This document shows positions 19,206 to 29,037 of a stretch of 64,000 nt of DNA, one piece after another. Both the position numbers and the translations under genes were made by a program. How positions within the stretch are numbered: position 1 is the stretch's first letter; every line of letters starts with the position of its first letter. The notes beneath the pieces are model-generated. The model did no database searches. It worked only from the letters and a program-made list of their open reading frames with translations, and had not been told where the DNA came from. The DNA comes from Streptomyces sp. YIM 130001 (lineage in GTDB: Bacteria > Actinomycetota > Actinomycetes > Streptomycetales > Streptomycetaceae), in assembly GCF_003574445.1 (NCBI RefSeq), contig NZ_KZ984551.1:1-64000 (forward strand), written 5' to 3'.

Positions 19206-19214
19206 GCCATCCCA

Positions 19215-19658
19215 CTACCCGCCCGCGGGCGTTTCGGTACGTGGAGCCGTACCCAAATGCACGCCGACCCGCTTGACCAGGAGCGTCATCTCGTAGGCGA
19301 CCTGGCCGACGTCCGAGTCGGCGTCGGAGAGCACGGCGAGACAGCTGCCGTCGCCCGCGGCCGTGACGAACAGGAAGGCGTCGTCGAGCTCCACGACGGT
19401 CTGGCGGACCCGGCCCGCCTCGAAGTGCCGGCCGACGCCCTTGGCCAGGCTGTGGAATCCGGACGCCACGGCGGCCAGGTGCTCGCTGTCCTCGCGGGTG
19501 AGGTCCTTGGAGACCCCGGTGGCCAGGCCGTCGCCGGACAGGACGACGGCCTTGCGGATGCTGGCGACGCGCGCGACGAGGTCGTCGAGGAGCCAGTTGA
19601 GTTCGCCGGAGCCTCCTCGGCTTCCGTACGGCCCTGAGGCAGTCTGCGGTGCGGTCAT
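19215..19658 (-). CDS. cvnB: Roadblock/LC7 protein (CvnB)
   Basis: This 147-residue roadblock/LC7-domain protein has the core LNWLLDDLVARVASIRKAVV and later GRVRQTVVELDDAFLFVTAAG. Roadblock proteins of conservons and Mgl systems regulate the partner GTPase, here presumably CvnD. ATG at 19658 overlaps the cvnA stop as ATGA, so translation is coupled. DUF742 cvnC follows 9 bases later. Confidence 0.92.
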   Translation of the reverse strand: MTAPQTASGPYGSRGGSGELNWLLDDLVARVASIRKAVVLSGDGLATGVSKDLTREDSEHLAAVASGFHSLAKGVGRHFEAGRVRQTVVELDDAFLFVTAAGDGSCLAVLSDADSDVGQVAYEMTLLVKRVGVHLGTAPRTETPAGG

Positions 19659-22447
19659 CGACCGTCCCCTTCGGGTGTGGTGCGGTGGTCGGCGGCGGGA
19701 TCCGGGGGTGTGGATTCCGCCGTTTCGCGCGAGGGTGCTTCGGCGTCGGCCGAGGCATCTGCGCTTCCGGCGCCGTTGCCGGTACCGGGGTCGTCGGTCG
19801 GGTCGGGGGCGGCGTTGCGCTCCCGGCCCCGCTGCCAGCCGCGCTGGAGGGAAGCCATCCTGCTGCGCACCTCGTCGGCGTCACGGTCGGCGGGCGCCTG
19901 CTCGGTGTCGGCCGTACGGGATGCGGAATCCCTGAGCTGCGGCGCGATGCTGGCCTGGCGCACGCGTCGGGGCAGACCGGCGTGCGGTGGGCCGGCGGCG
20001 GGCTCCGCGGGTCCGCCGGGCGCGGCTGGTTCACCACCGCGCGGACCGGGGCGGTCCGTGGCGGGGGCGCGCTCCTCGGTGGGCCCGGGCCGCCGCGCGG
20101 GCGTCGCGTCGTCGGCCTCGTCGTCGGCGGGTGTGCGGGCGTGCGGCACGGTCCGGCCGTGCGAGCTGACGAGCTTCGGGGTGCGGCGGCGCGGGAGCGG
20201 CACCGGTGAGCCGTCGGAGGGCGTCGGCCGGGACGGCTCGCGCCGCTCCACGGCGGGTTCGTCGGCCTGCTGGTGCTCGCGCGGGCCGGAGGTGAGCCGC
20301 TTGCGCGGCCGGAACAGACCGCCGCGCTCACTGTCGTCGTCCGCGAGGTCGCCGGCCGTCGCAGTCGGTTCGGCCGAGCGGGCGGCGCCGCGGATCTCCG
20401 GCTCAAGTTCGACCGGTCCGTCCAGGATCGACGGCGGGAGGCCGGGCAGCCGGGACGGTACCTCGGTGAGCTTGCCGGTCCGGTCGTCGGGCAGCAACGC
20501 GCGCGCGGGCGCGCCCGGACCGCGGTCGAGCCGGAAGCCGGCACCGTCGGTGTCGACCGCGTCGGTGAGCAGGGCCTCCGGAATGAACACCACCGCGGTG
20601 GTGCCGCCGTACGGCGACTTCTGCAGGGAGACGCGGACGTTCTGGCGCTGCGCGAGACGGCTGACGACGAAGAGGCCGAGGCGGTCGGTGTCGGAGAGTT
20701 CGAAGTCGGGGGTCTCGGCGAGCCGCAGGTTCGCGTCGAGCAGCGCCTCGGAGGTCATGCCGAGGCCGCGATCGTGGATCTCGAGCGTGAATCCGTTCGC
20801 GACGCGTTCGCCGTGCACCTGCACCGCGGTGTGCGGTGGCGAGAACACGGTGGCGTTCTCCAGGAGCTCGGCCACCAGGTGCGTGACGTCACCGACGGCC
20901 GGGCCGGTCACGGCGACCCGTGGCAGTCGGCGCACCTCGACGCGCTCGTAGTCCTCGACCTCGGCGACCGATGCCCGTACGACGTCCATCAGTTGGACGG
21001 GTTTGCGCCACTGGCGGGAGGGGGCGGCGCCGGAGAGGATGACCAGGCCCTCGGCGTGCCGCCGCATGCGGGTGGTGAGGTGGTCGAGGCGGAACAGGTC
21101 GGCCAGCTCGTCGGTGTCGTCGGTGCGGCGTTCCATGGTGTCGAGCAGGGTGAGCTGCTTGTGCAGCAGGACCTGGCTGCGGCGGGCGAGGTTGACGAAG
21201 ACCTCGGACACTCCGCGGCGCACGTCGGCCTGCTTGACCGCGGCCTCCACCGCCGCTCGCTGCAGGGTGTTGAGCGCCTGGCCGACCTGGCCCATCTCGT
21301 CACGGTCGTACTCGAGCCGGGGGGCCTCTGTCTCGACATCGACGTGTTCGCCTGCCGCCAGGCGGCGCATCACGCTCGGCAGCCGTACGCCGGAGGCCTC
21401 GTGGGCCTCCTTGCGGAGCCGGGTGAGGTCGCGGACGAGGGAGCGGCCGATCCGTACCGACAGGAAGAGCGAGACCAGCAGGGCGAGCAGACCGAGCACG
21501 CCGGCCACCGCGGCCTGGACGAGGACCTTCATCGCCACCGGCTGGACACGGTCCTGCAGCCGGTCGCTCGCACCGGAGTTGAGCTTGCCGAGTTGGTCGA
21601 GTGCGCCGGTGGAGGCCTGCGACCAGGATGCGGAACTGAGGCCGCGGGGCTTGCCGGGGTCGGAGGCGAGCAGGGTCTTCTCGGCGGCGCGCAGAGGCGC
21701 GGTGGCCGGGCTCTTCCAGAAGCGTTCGTAGCGCTGGCGTTCGGCCTGGGGCAGGGCTTCGAGACTGATCTCGTTGCGCTGGGTACGCAGGACGACGAGT
21801 TCGGAAACCTGGCGCAGTTCCTTGCTGTTGATGGAGCCGGTGGCCAGCGCGGCACTGACCAGGGCGTCCTCGCGGGCCAGCAGTTCACGCGCGTGTGCGA
21901 GGCCGACCAGGGCCCTGCCCTGCTGGTCCATCTCGGAGTCGTCGATGGCGCCGACGTCGGTGAGGAAGGTGTAACAGGGGTCGATGAGGCGGTTGTAGAG
22001 GTCGAGCGCCTGCCCGGCGGTGAGCGGGCCGACCTCCACGGAGCGGCGCAGGCTCGCGATGCCGTCGAAGGCCTCGATGATGGACGCGAGGCGTTCGCCG
22101 GATTCGCCGTCCAACTCCTCGCGTACGTCCGGGTCCTCGGCGCTGGCCCGGGCCCGGGCGACGGTCTCGTCGGTCGTCGCGCGCTGCCGGCGCAGTGAGC
22201 TCAGGGCGTCGGAGGCACGCGGATCTGCCAGGTAGACCAGTGTCTGGCGGCGCTCGGCCTGCAGAACCTGGACGGTGTCCTCGATCGGCTCACCGACCTT
22301 GTCGGCGACGAACGAGACATCGAGCAGCTGCTCGGCCTCCCGGCCCGTGATGACCGTCGCGAAGCCCCAGATGGCAGTGAGGGACACCAACGGCACAAGA
22401 AGCAACGCCACGATCTTCCGGCGGATGGATTTCCCGCGAAAGCGCAT
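19655..22447 (-). CDS. cvnA: Conservon sensor histidine kinase-like protein (CvnA)
   Basis: This 930-residue membrane protein has TM1 at about 11-33, an extracytoplasmic NIT (nitrate/sulfonate-sensing) type helical domain at 50-300, TM2 at 307-331, a HAMP-like segment, a LDHLTTRMRRHAEGL helix at 454-468 and an HATPase domain. N-box ELLENATVFSPP is at 527-538 and DRGLGM at 559-564. The last 300 residues are Pro/Arg/Asp-rich and look disordered. It is the first gene of the conservon and overlaps cvnB. ATG at 22447 is preceded by GGGGGAGG. The domain order fits the known family; the ligand is unknown. Confidence 0.92.
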   Translation of the reverse strand: MRFRGKSIRRKIVALLLVPLVSLTAIWGFATVITGREAEQLLDVSFVADKVGEPIEDTVQVLQAERRQTLVYLADPRASDALSSLRRQRATTDETVARARASAEDPDVREELDGESGERLASIIEAFDGIASLRRSVEVGPLTAGQALDLYNRLIDPCYTFLTDVGAIDDSEMDQQGRALVGLAHARELLAREDALVSAALATGSINSKELRQVSELVVLRTQRNEISLEALPQAERQRYERFWKSPATAPLRAAEKTLLASDPGKPRGLSSASWSQASTGALDQLGKLNSGASDRLQDRVQPVAMKVLVQAAVAGVLGLLALLVSLFLSVRIGRSLVRDLTRLRKEAHEASGVRLPSVMRRLAAGEHVDVETEAPRLEYDRDEMGQVGQALNTLQRAAVEAAVKQADVRRGVSEVFVNLARRSQVLLHKQLTLLDTMERRTDDTDELADLFRLDHLTTRMRRHAEGLVILSGAAPSRQWRKPVQLMDVVRASVAEVEDYERVEVRRLPRVAVTGPAVGDVTHLVAELLENATVFSPPHTAVQVHGERVANGFTLEIHDRGLGMTSEALLDANLRLAETPDFELSDTDRLGLFVVSRLAQRQNVRVSLQKSPYGGTTAVVFIPEALLTDAVDTDGAGFRLDRGPGAPARALLPDDRTGKLTEVPSRLPGLPPSILDGPVELEPEIRGAARSAEPTATAGDLADDDSERGGLFRPRKRLTSGPREHQQADEPAVERREPSRPTPSDGSPVPLPRRRTPKLVSSHGRTVPHARTPADDEADDATPARRPGPTEERAPATDRPGPRGGEPAAPGGPAEPAAGPPHAGLPRRVRQASIAPQLRDSASRTADTEQAPADRDADEVRSRMASLQRGWQRGRERNAAPDPTDDPGTGNGAGSADASADAEAPSRETAESTPPDPAADHRTTPEGDGR

Positions 22448-22878
22448 GGCCTCCCCCAGCTCAGCCCCTCGACGGGGGTACTTGCGTCAATAATCTGCGC
22501 GAGCCTACTACTGACGAGTGAGCAACTCGAAGGCTTGTCCGGGCACTTTCCGGCCGCCCTGCAAAGCTTGCGTCATGAGTTGTCCGTTCTTACCCGGAGA
22601 TGGACACCCACCGGCTTCGATGTGATCTACAGCCCACTCTCGGTGAGCCAGTGGCCAGTTGGCCGGAATTTTTCGTCGGGACAACCGAGTAGGGGAATTC
22701 TTGAAGGGGTTCAATCGTCAGTTCCGGTAGGGAGTCGGCGGATCGCGCCCATGTTCCGCATGAGGCGCCGAAACCACCCATGAAGGCGGCGTGAACCGGT
22801 GCAAGCCGGGCAGTCAAGGAGGCATCGCCTCCGGGGACCGGGGCGAGTGGCTGCGAAGTGATGAAGAGAGACGGTCGA
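22448..22878. other. Divergent intergenic region, conservon and membrane protein
   Basis: This 431-base region separates cvnA from the divergent small membrane protein. It is somewhat richer in A+T than its surroundings, with stretches such as GGAATTTTTCGTCG near 22665. It probably carries both promoters. I see no gene: the small frames in it have no ribosome site. No clear operator was recognised. Confidence 0.45.
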
Positions 22879-23280
22879 ATGGGGACGGCAGAACAGCACA
22901 TGCCGGAAAGCGAATTGTGGATCGACGAACCGGTGGCCCAGCCCCGGATGCCCGATCCGGTACGGACCGCCGCAGTCCGGGCGGTGCTCATAGTGTCGTT
23001 GACCCTGATCCAGGCCATGGTCGCCTTCCTCTGCACGATCGCCGGCTCCTGGCTGGCCTTCCCCATGGTGCTCTCCAGCGTCGCCAGCACCGTCGTGGCC
23101 ACCTGGGGCGTACTGGACGTATGGGTCACCCGCCAGGTCTGGAACCAGCGCAACGGCGTCGTCTCCTCCCCCGGCAGCACCGCCCGCCGGCTGCGCAAGG
23201 AGCGCCGCCGCGCCCGTCGCGCCGCCCGCGCCACGGCTCGGGCCCGGCCAGCCGGCAGCGGTCACCTCTCACGGGCCTGA
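22879..23280 (+). CDS. Small membrane protein, hypothetical
   Basis: This 133-residue protein has two predicted membrane segments (about residues 34-60 and 64-82: VLIVSLTLIQAMVAFLCTIAG and FPMVLSSVASTVVATWGVL) and a strongly basic C-terminal tail of Arg/Ala repeats. ATG at 22879 follows GAAGAGAG. An in-frame ATG at 22861 is possible but has a weaker site. It is divergent from the conservon and convergent with the SMC gene. No family recognised; the native base composition and Streptomyces-like character suggest a conserved genus-level protein. Confidence 0.75.
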   Translation: MGTAEQHMPESELWIDEPVAQPRMPDPVRTAAVRAVLIVSLTLIQAMVAFLCTIAGSWLAFPMVLSSVASTVVATWGVLDVWVTRQVWNQRNGVVSSPGSTARRLRKERRRARRAARATARARPAGSGHLSRA

Positions 23281-23358
23281 CCGGCCGGACGCTTCCGGTG
23301 TCCCGCTGATCCGCGGTGTCCCGTCGATCCGCCGCGGCAGGCAGGGCCGCGGCGGCCC

Positions 23359-26300
23359 TCAGACCTCCACGGCCGGTTTACGGAACATACGCGTGGCCGT
23401 GATCTCGCCCTGGATGGCCTCGCCCTCGGCCTCCGGCGCGGGCAGTCCCGGCCGCAGGTGCTCCTCCACGCTGATGTACTTCAGCCCCGCGCGTAGGTCC
23501 GCATCGTTGCGCAGCCGGATGACCAGGGGGAACTCGGCGAGCGCCGTGGTGTCGAAAAGCCCTGTGGTGTACAGGAGTTGGACCCCGAGGGCGTCGGCCA
23601 CAGCCCGCTGCAGTTCGAGCAGATACGTGGCGTTGGCCCGCCCGATCGGATTGTCGAGGAACAGGGTGCCGGCGTGCCGGTGCTTGTCCCGGCCGCGGTC
23701 GTTGCTGCGCAGTGCGGCCATCGTGCAGTAGAGCGCGATCGCGGCCGTGAGCAGCTGGCCACCGGAGAAGACATCGCCCATCTGCCCCACCGGCACCCGC
23801 TCGGCGCGCAGCACGGCGTCCGGCTTGAGGATCTCGACGGACACCCCTCGAGGTTCGAGTGCGGCCTGGACTCCCCGCAGGAGCAGGGACATTCCGTCCC
23901 TGCGCAGATCGGAGTTCTTGCGGACGGCCGCTTTGGTGGCCTCGTCCACGACCTCGCCGAGGCGTTCCACCAGGGTCGCCTGGTCCGGCTCCTCGAAGCG
24001 GATCCGCACGAATTCCTGGCCCGACCACTCGCCGAGGCCCTCCGGCAGGCGGGACAGACGCTGCGCGGAGCGCAGGGTGGCGAGCGCGGTGCCGACCAGT
24101 CCGCGCAGCCGGTCCACGATGCTGTCGCGGTTGCGTTCCAGTTGCTCCAACTCGTCGGTGAGGACGCGCAGTCGGGGCGCGAAGGCCTCGGCCCAGCGTG
24201 CCGCGTGCTCGGGCAGGGCGGCGGCGGGCAGCTCCCTGATCTGCTGCCTGGCCGGGGTGCGGACCTGCTCGTAGCGCGTGGCGTTGGCGTGCCGGACCAG
24301 GACGTCGCTCGCCTCCCGCACCGCCGCTTCGGCCGCGGACAGGTCCGCGGCGCAGCCGCGCAGCGAGCGCCGCGCCTCCGCCGCTGCCGTACGGGCCTGC
24401 TCCAAGGTCCCCGGATACGGCTCGGGGTCGCCGTCCTCGTCGTCCTGATGGTCCCGCAGCAGGTCCCGCAGCAGTGCGGCCGTCTCGTCGAAGCCGCCCG
24501 CCGCGTCCTCCGCCGCGCGGTGGTCGGCGAGCAGCGCGGTGTGGGCCTGCCCCGCCCGTTCGAACGCCTCGGCCGCGGCGGCCCGCTCGGCGGTCGCCGC
24601 GCGCAGCAGCTGCTGCGCGTGGTCGGCGTCGGCCGGCACCAGGTCGTCGGCCAGTTCGGTGTGTGCGGCCCCGTCCTCGGGCGACAGGCGCTCGGCCTCG
24701 CCGCGCAGGCGTCCCAGCTGCTCGCTCGCCGTGGACGCCCTGGCCTCGAGCATCTGGACCAGGGACTCGGCACGGGCGGCGGCGGCCTGCCGGGAGGGTC
24801 CGTCCGCTCCGTCCGGCCCTTCGAGGAGCTGGGCCGCGCGGGTGCGGACCTTGTTGGTCAACCGCTCGAGCTCGGCGGTGGCGGAGCTCTCCTCGCTCTC
24901 CGCGCGGGCCTGTTCGGCGCGCAGGTCGGCACCGACACCGACCTTCTCGTACAGCTGGGAGGCGGCGCGGTACGCCTCGCGCAGGGCGGGCAGCGGCGCG
25001 CGGGGGCCGTCCGCCTCCGGAATCTCGTCCGGCGCGCCCGCGATCTCGGCCCGCTCGGCGCGCAAGGTCCGTGCGGTGCGCCGGGCGTCGTCGGCGGCGC
25101 GCTGGGCTGCGCGGCGGTCCTCGTCGGCGGCCCGTGCCCGCTCGAGGCAGGACTGCGCCTGCCCCTCCGACTCGGCCGCGTCGTCGGCGAGTTCGCGCAG
25201 CCGCGCCTGCCAGCCGGAGCGCTCGCGGAGCCGGAACGCCAGGCCGGCCAGAGCGTCCGCGGCCCGGCGGGCCCGCTGCGCGGCGTCCTGCCGTTCGTCG
25301 CGCACCCGCGCGGCGTCCGCCGCTGACTCGTCGGCCTCCATCCGCCGGGCACGGGCCTCGGCGAGCTCGGCCTCCGACTCCTCGGCGAACTCCCGTGCCA
25401 CCCGGGCCGCTTCGGCCAGCTCGGCAAGGCGGCCCGCCGGGCAGCCGGCGCGCCAGGACGCCAGTCGGGAGGCGAGCTCGCGGTCCTTGCCGAGGCGGTC
25501 CGCGAGCGCTCGGATCTCCTCGTCACGGGCGGCGGCCCGGCTGCGCAGCGACTGCCGCTCGGCGTCCGCCGCATGCTCGTCGTGCATCGCCGGGTTCGGC
25601 GGTACGAGGAACACGTCGCCGTGGTCCGTCCCGGAATCCGGCGCCGGCGCGAGCAGCGCCGCCGCGGTGCCGACCGCGACCGTGGAGCGCGGCAGCAGTG
25701 CGGCCGCCGCGAGCGCCTCACGGGCTCGCGCGTGGGCCGCCGGGTCGGTGAGGACCACCCCGTCGACGAGCTCGGGGCGGGCGGCGAGGACACGTGCGTG
25801 GTCCACCGGGTCGACGGCCTGCGCCAGGTAGCGCCAGCCGGGCAGCGCAGGGATGCCGTGCTCGGCCAGGTACTCGACGGTGGCCAGCACGTCGGGTCCG
25901 GGCGGCAGCAGTCCGCCGTCGCCGAGCGCGCCGAGAATGCGTGCGTCGTCGGCGGCGGCGGTACGGAGATCGAAGAGCTGGCGCTCGGCGCCGGCGACAC
26001 CCTGGTCGAGCAGCTCACGCAACTCGTCGGCGAAACGGTCGAGTTCGGCCGCGCCCAAGGGGCCGTCCGCGGCCCGGCGGAGTACAGGGCCCCCGGACGG
26101 CTCCGGCGCGGTGGGCTCCGGTCCGCCCGCCTCGGCCCCGGCGCCCCGCGGGGCGGGCACGGACCCGCTCGCGGCCGGCAGCGTGCCCGGCAGACTGAGC
26201 AGCTCCGCGAGCCGTTCCTCGGCGGCGAGGACCTCCGCCGTACGAAGCTCCGCCGTGTACGCGACGTCGGCCGCATCGGCGGCGTCGGCCGCACGGGCCG

Positions 26301-28029
26301 CGGTGAGTTCGGCGCGGCCCTCGGTGGACGTCGTGTCGCGGGCCAGGTCCGCGGCGGTACGGGACGCGTCGCGCGCGAGGTCCCACGCCTCGACGGCCGT
26401 CTGCTCGGCGTCGCTGGCGGCGAGCGCCGCCCTGGCCGGGTCGGCGTCCGGGGCCGAGTCGTCGAGCCAGCCCGCGCGTACAGCCTCGTCGGTCTCCTGC
26501 TCGACCTCGGCGAGGCGTTGGCGCAGGTGACCGGTCTCGCTGCGGGCCCGTTGCGCTTCGGTGGCCGCGGCGGTGGCGTCGCGGTGGGCCGCCTCGCCGG
26601 TCTCCTGCAGGACGGCGGACCGCTCCTCCTCGCCGTTCGCCAGGGTCTCCGCTTCTTCCGCTGCGGCATGCAGCGCACGGACCAGATCGGCGGCCGCGCT
26701 CGCGCGGGCGGCGAGGGCCGGCGCCGCGTCCCGTTCGGCCTCGCGGATGGCGGCGGCCACGCGTGCGGTGCGGTCGGCCGATGCACGGTGCCGGAGTACC
26801 GCTTCAGCGGCCTGCCAGGCGGAGTGCAGGGTGCGCGCGTCGGCCAGCTCGCGCTTCTGCGACCCGGCGGCCTTCTCCGCGGCGGAGAGCGCCAACGACG
26901 CGTTGCGGTAAGCGAGTTCCGCGGCGATCGCCGCTCGCGTGTCCTGTTCCCGGCCCGCTTCGGCGACGTGCTGCTCGGCCGCCGCGAGCCGTTCGGCCAG
27001 GTCCGCGGTGCGGCCGCGCTCCTCGGCGGCACGGGCCGAGAGGCGGCCGGCGAGGGTGCGGGTGCGGCGTTCGGCGCCCGCATGCACGTCACGTGCGCGT
27101 GCCCGCGCCTCGGTGGACTCCACGATGCGCCCGAGCAGGTCGACCGAACCGGCCGTGAAGTCTCGCTCCGCGATGAGCTCCGCGCGACGGCCGAGCTTCG
27201 TGCCGAAGCTGCTGACCAGGTCGGCGAGGCCGTCGGTGTCGCGGGTGTCGGTGACGGCCCGCAGCAGCAGGTCGGTGAAGTCGGAGTCCTTCTTGACCGC
27301 GAAGAGCCCGGCCGCCTCACCCTCGTCCGCGTTCATCTCCCGCTGGTAGCGGAAGAGTTCGGGGTCGAGACCGAGGTCGCCCAGGTGCTCGTTCCACCGG
27401 TCGTGGATCTCCTCCCAGTGCACCTCCAGGTGCGGATACGCCTTGCCCGCCTCGGCCAGCGCGTCCCGGAAGCCCTTCATGGTGCGCCGCCGCCCGCTGG
27501 CCCCCGAAGCGCCTTCGGCGTGCGGGCGCACCGCGGTGGCCTCGGCGACCGGCAGATTGTCGAGACTGAGGCCGGGACCGGGCCGGAACGAGTACCAGCC
27601 CTCCGCGAACTTCCGCGGGTCGCTGGACACTTGCCGCCCCCGCCACTCGCTCGCCTTACCGACGACGACGGCCTCACCGGTGAGGGTGTGCTGCCACTCG
27701 AGAGCCACGTGACCGCAGTCGTCGGCGAGCAGGAACTTGCGCAGTACGCCGGAGCTCGCGCCGCCCAGGGTGTTGCGGTGGCCCGGCAGCATGACCGAGA
27801 AGATCAGTTTGAGCAGGACCGACTTGCCTCCGCCGTTCTCCAGGAAGAGGACACCGGCCGGGGCGGGCCTGCGCGGCGGCCCGGTGGGCTCGTCCTCGAA
27901 GAACTCCGCCTGGGCGGGCGCGGGTTCGGGCACGGTTTCGCCGACGCCGCGCAGGTCGAGCACGGTGTCGGCGTAGCGCGCCCCCGCAGGGCCGATCGAG
28001 TAGAGGCGGACCCGGGACAACTCGTACAT
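23359..28029 (-). CDS. SMC/MukB-like ATPase (MksB/JetC type)
   Basis: This 1,556-residue protein has the SMC layout. The N-terminal head spans about 1-275, coiled coils 280-615 and 818-1330, a hinge-like globular region about 695-815 (GGLLPPGPDVLATVEYLAEH), and the C-terminal head from 1330. The P-loop is LENGGGKSVLL at 63-73, with Leu in place of the first Gly. The ABC signature is SGGQ at 1422-1425. Walker B is LFLDNPIG with D1459 and N1460, where the catalytic Glu is expected. A Pro/Ala/Gly-rich linker lies at 615-660. ATG at 28029 is 56 bases after the KITE-like gene. As the third gene of a kleisin-KITE-SMC operon it resembles MksB of MksBEF and JetC of Wadjet. DNA loop extrusion or compaction is a family inference; no nuclease gene follows. 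Confidence 0.82.
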   Translation of the reverse strand: MYELSRVRLYSIGPAGARYADTVLDLRGVGETVPEPAPAQAEFFEDEPTGPPRRPAPAGVLFLENGGGKSVLLKLIFSVMLPGHRNTLGGASSGVLRKFLLADDCGHVALEWQHTLTGEAVVVGKASEWRGRQVSSDPRKFAEGWYSFRPGPGLSLDNLPVAEATAVRPHAEGASGASGRRRTMKGFRDALAEAGKAYPHLEVHWEEIHDRWNEHLGDLGLDPELFRYQREMNADEGEAAGLFAVKKDSDFTDLLLRAVTDTRDTDGLADLVSSFGTKLGRRAELIAERDFTAGSVDLLGRIVESTEARARARDVHAGAERRTRTLAGRLSARAAEERGRTADLAERLAAAEQHVAEAGREQDTRAAIAAELAYRNASLALSAAEKAAGSQKRELADARTLHSAWQAAEAVLRHRASADRTARVAAAIREAERDAAPALAARASAAADLVRALHAAAEEAETLANGEEERSAVLQETGEAAHRDATAAATEAQRARSETGHLRQRLAEVEQETDEAVRAGWLDDSAPDADPARAALAASDAEQTAVEAWDLARDASRTAADLARDTTSTEGRAELTAARAADAADAADVAYTAELRTAEVLAAEERLAELLSLPGTLPAASGSVPAPRGAGAEAGGPEPTAPEPSGGPVLRRAADGPLGAAELDRFADELRELLDQGVAGAERQLFDLRTAAADDARILGALGDGGLLPPGPDVLATVEYLAEHGIPALPGWRYLAQAVDPVDHARVLAARPELVDGVVLTDPAAHARAREALAAAALLPRSTVAVGTAAALLAPAPDSGTDHGDVFLVPPNPAMHDEHAADAERQSLRSRAAARDEEIRALADRLGKDRELASRLASWRAGCPAGRLAELAEAARVAREFAEESEAELAEARARRMEADESAADAARVRDERQDAAQRARRAADALAGLAFRLRERSGWQARLRELADDAAESEGQAQSCLERARAADEDRRAAQRAADDARRTARTLRAERAEIAGAPDEIPEADGPRAPLPALREAYRAASQLYEKVGVGADLRAEQARAESEESSATAELERLTNKVRTRAAQLLEGPDGADGPSRQAAAARAESLVQMLEARASTASEQLGRLRGEAERLSPEDGAAHTELADDLVPADADHAQQLLRAATAERAAAAEAFERAGQAHTALLADHRAAEDAAGGFDETAALLRDLLRDHQDDEDGDPEPYPGTLEQARTAAAEARRSLRGCAADLSAAEAAVREASDVLVRHANATRYEQVRTPARQQIRELPAAALPEHAARWAEAFAPRLRVLTDELEQLERNRDSIVDRLRGLVGTALATLRSAQRLSRLPEGLGEWSGQEFVRIRFEEPDQATLVERLGEVVDEATKAAVRKNSDLRRDGMSLLLRGVQAALEPRGVSVEILKPDAVLRAERVPVGQMGDVFSGGQLLTAAIALYCTMAALRSNDRGRDKHRHAGTLFLDNPIGRANATYLLELQRAVADALGVQLLYTTGLFDTTALAEFPLVIRLRNDADLRAGLKYISVEEHLRPGLPAPEAEGEAIQGEITATRMFRKPAVEV

Positions 28030-28085
28030 GGCGGCGGACTCTCGTGGTGGGTCGGTGATCGGGGGTACGGACGGGTGGGGGCCTG

Positions 28086-28979
28086 TCAGGCCCGGTCGGC
28101 GTGCAGGGGCAGGCCCGCGTCGGCGACCAGGCCCACTTCCTGCGGGTCGGCGGGCGGCAGCAGACTGGCGGAGCCGTCGGAGACCGGCACCACACCCAGT
28201 TCGAGCAGCTCGGCGAGGGCGGCGCTGCCGGCCGTGTCCCGCACCTGCAGCTGGTAGCGGGCGGTGGTGCGGTAGGTGCCTCCGGAGTCGTCACCGGTGC
28301 GCTGCAGAAATCCGGAGTCGGTGAGGAAGGCGACCGCCTTTCCGACGATGCCGGTCGTGGAACCGGCGAGACGGCGGGCGTCCTTGGTCGCCCCGGTGGC
28401 ACTGCGCCGCGCCCAGACCCGCCATGCGGCCTCGAGACCGGGGGCGTCGGTGGCCGGGTCCGTGTTCTCCCCGCGCTCGTCCGCGCGCTCCTCCAGGCGG
28501 CGGCAGGCCTGCCGCACGAAGGCGTCCACACCGTGCACGGTGACCCGCCCGATGTATCCGTCGTCGGCGAGGTCCTCGGGGCGCGGGAACGCCATCGCGG
28601 CGACGGCGAGGTGGGCGAGGCCGTGCAGGAAGCGGTCGCCGGTGTCGGATGCGGCGCGGCGCGCGTAGTCCCCCATCCGTACGGCGAAGACGGAGTCCTC
28701 GGCGGCCGTGACGGCCATGCCCGCGCGCGCGGAGACCTCCAGCACGACAAGGCCGAGGCCGCTCGCGACGGCGTCGGCGAGGCGGGCGAAGGGCGGGTCC
28801 TCGCGGTACCGCCGGAGCAGGTCGGCGTACTCGGCGTCCCTGGCCGGCTGCAGCTTCGGCTGCAGCCCGAAGGACACCAGGCGGGCCGCGTCCGCGGCGT
28901 CGGCCGGGGTGACCGGAGCGGGCGCCGGGCGGGCCTCGGGCTCACTCCACGCGGCCCTGTCTGCGTGGTGGTCGCTCAC
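28086..28979 (-). CDS. KITE-like subunit (MksE/JetB type)
   Basis: This 297-residue protein is acidic and largely alpha-helical, with an N-terminal Pro/Ala-rich tail and a C-terminal part that looks like a winged helix (TTGIVGKAVAFLTDSGFLQRT). By position and size it matches the MksE/JetB accessory subunit that binds the kleisin. I cannot confirm the fold from motif evidence alone. GTG at 28979 has GAGGAG eight bases upstream. It lies 58 bases after the kleisin-like gene and 56 before the SMC gene, and all three face the same way, so they are almost surely one operon. Confidence 0.72.
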   Translation of the reverse strand: MSDHHADRAAWSEPEARPAPAPVTPADAADAARLVSFGLQPKLQPARDAEYADLLRRYREDPPFARLADAVASGLGLVVLEVSARAGMAVTAAEDSVFAVRMGDYARRAASDTGDRFLHGLAHLAVAAMAFPRPEDLADDGYIGRVTVHGVDAFVRQACRRLEERADERGENTDPATDAPGLEAAWRVWARRSATGATKDARRLAGSTTGIVGKAVAFLTDSGFLQRTGDDSGGTYRTTARYQLQVRDTAGSAALAELLELGVVPVSDGSASLLPPADPQEVGLVADAGLPLHADRA

Positions 28980-29037
28980 GGCTGGTGCTCCTCGATAGGG
29001 GTGATGTGCGGGGTCCGGGGTGGGGTGGGCGGGGCCA

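Noticed and set aside
16342..19296. 984-codon plus-strand open frame
   Set aside because: It is antisense to the oxoprolinase and conservon genes, Val/Gly/Asp/Arg-rich and without a ribosome site; a GC-driven shadow.
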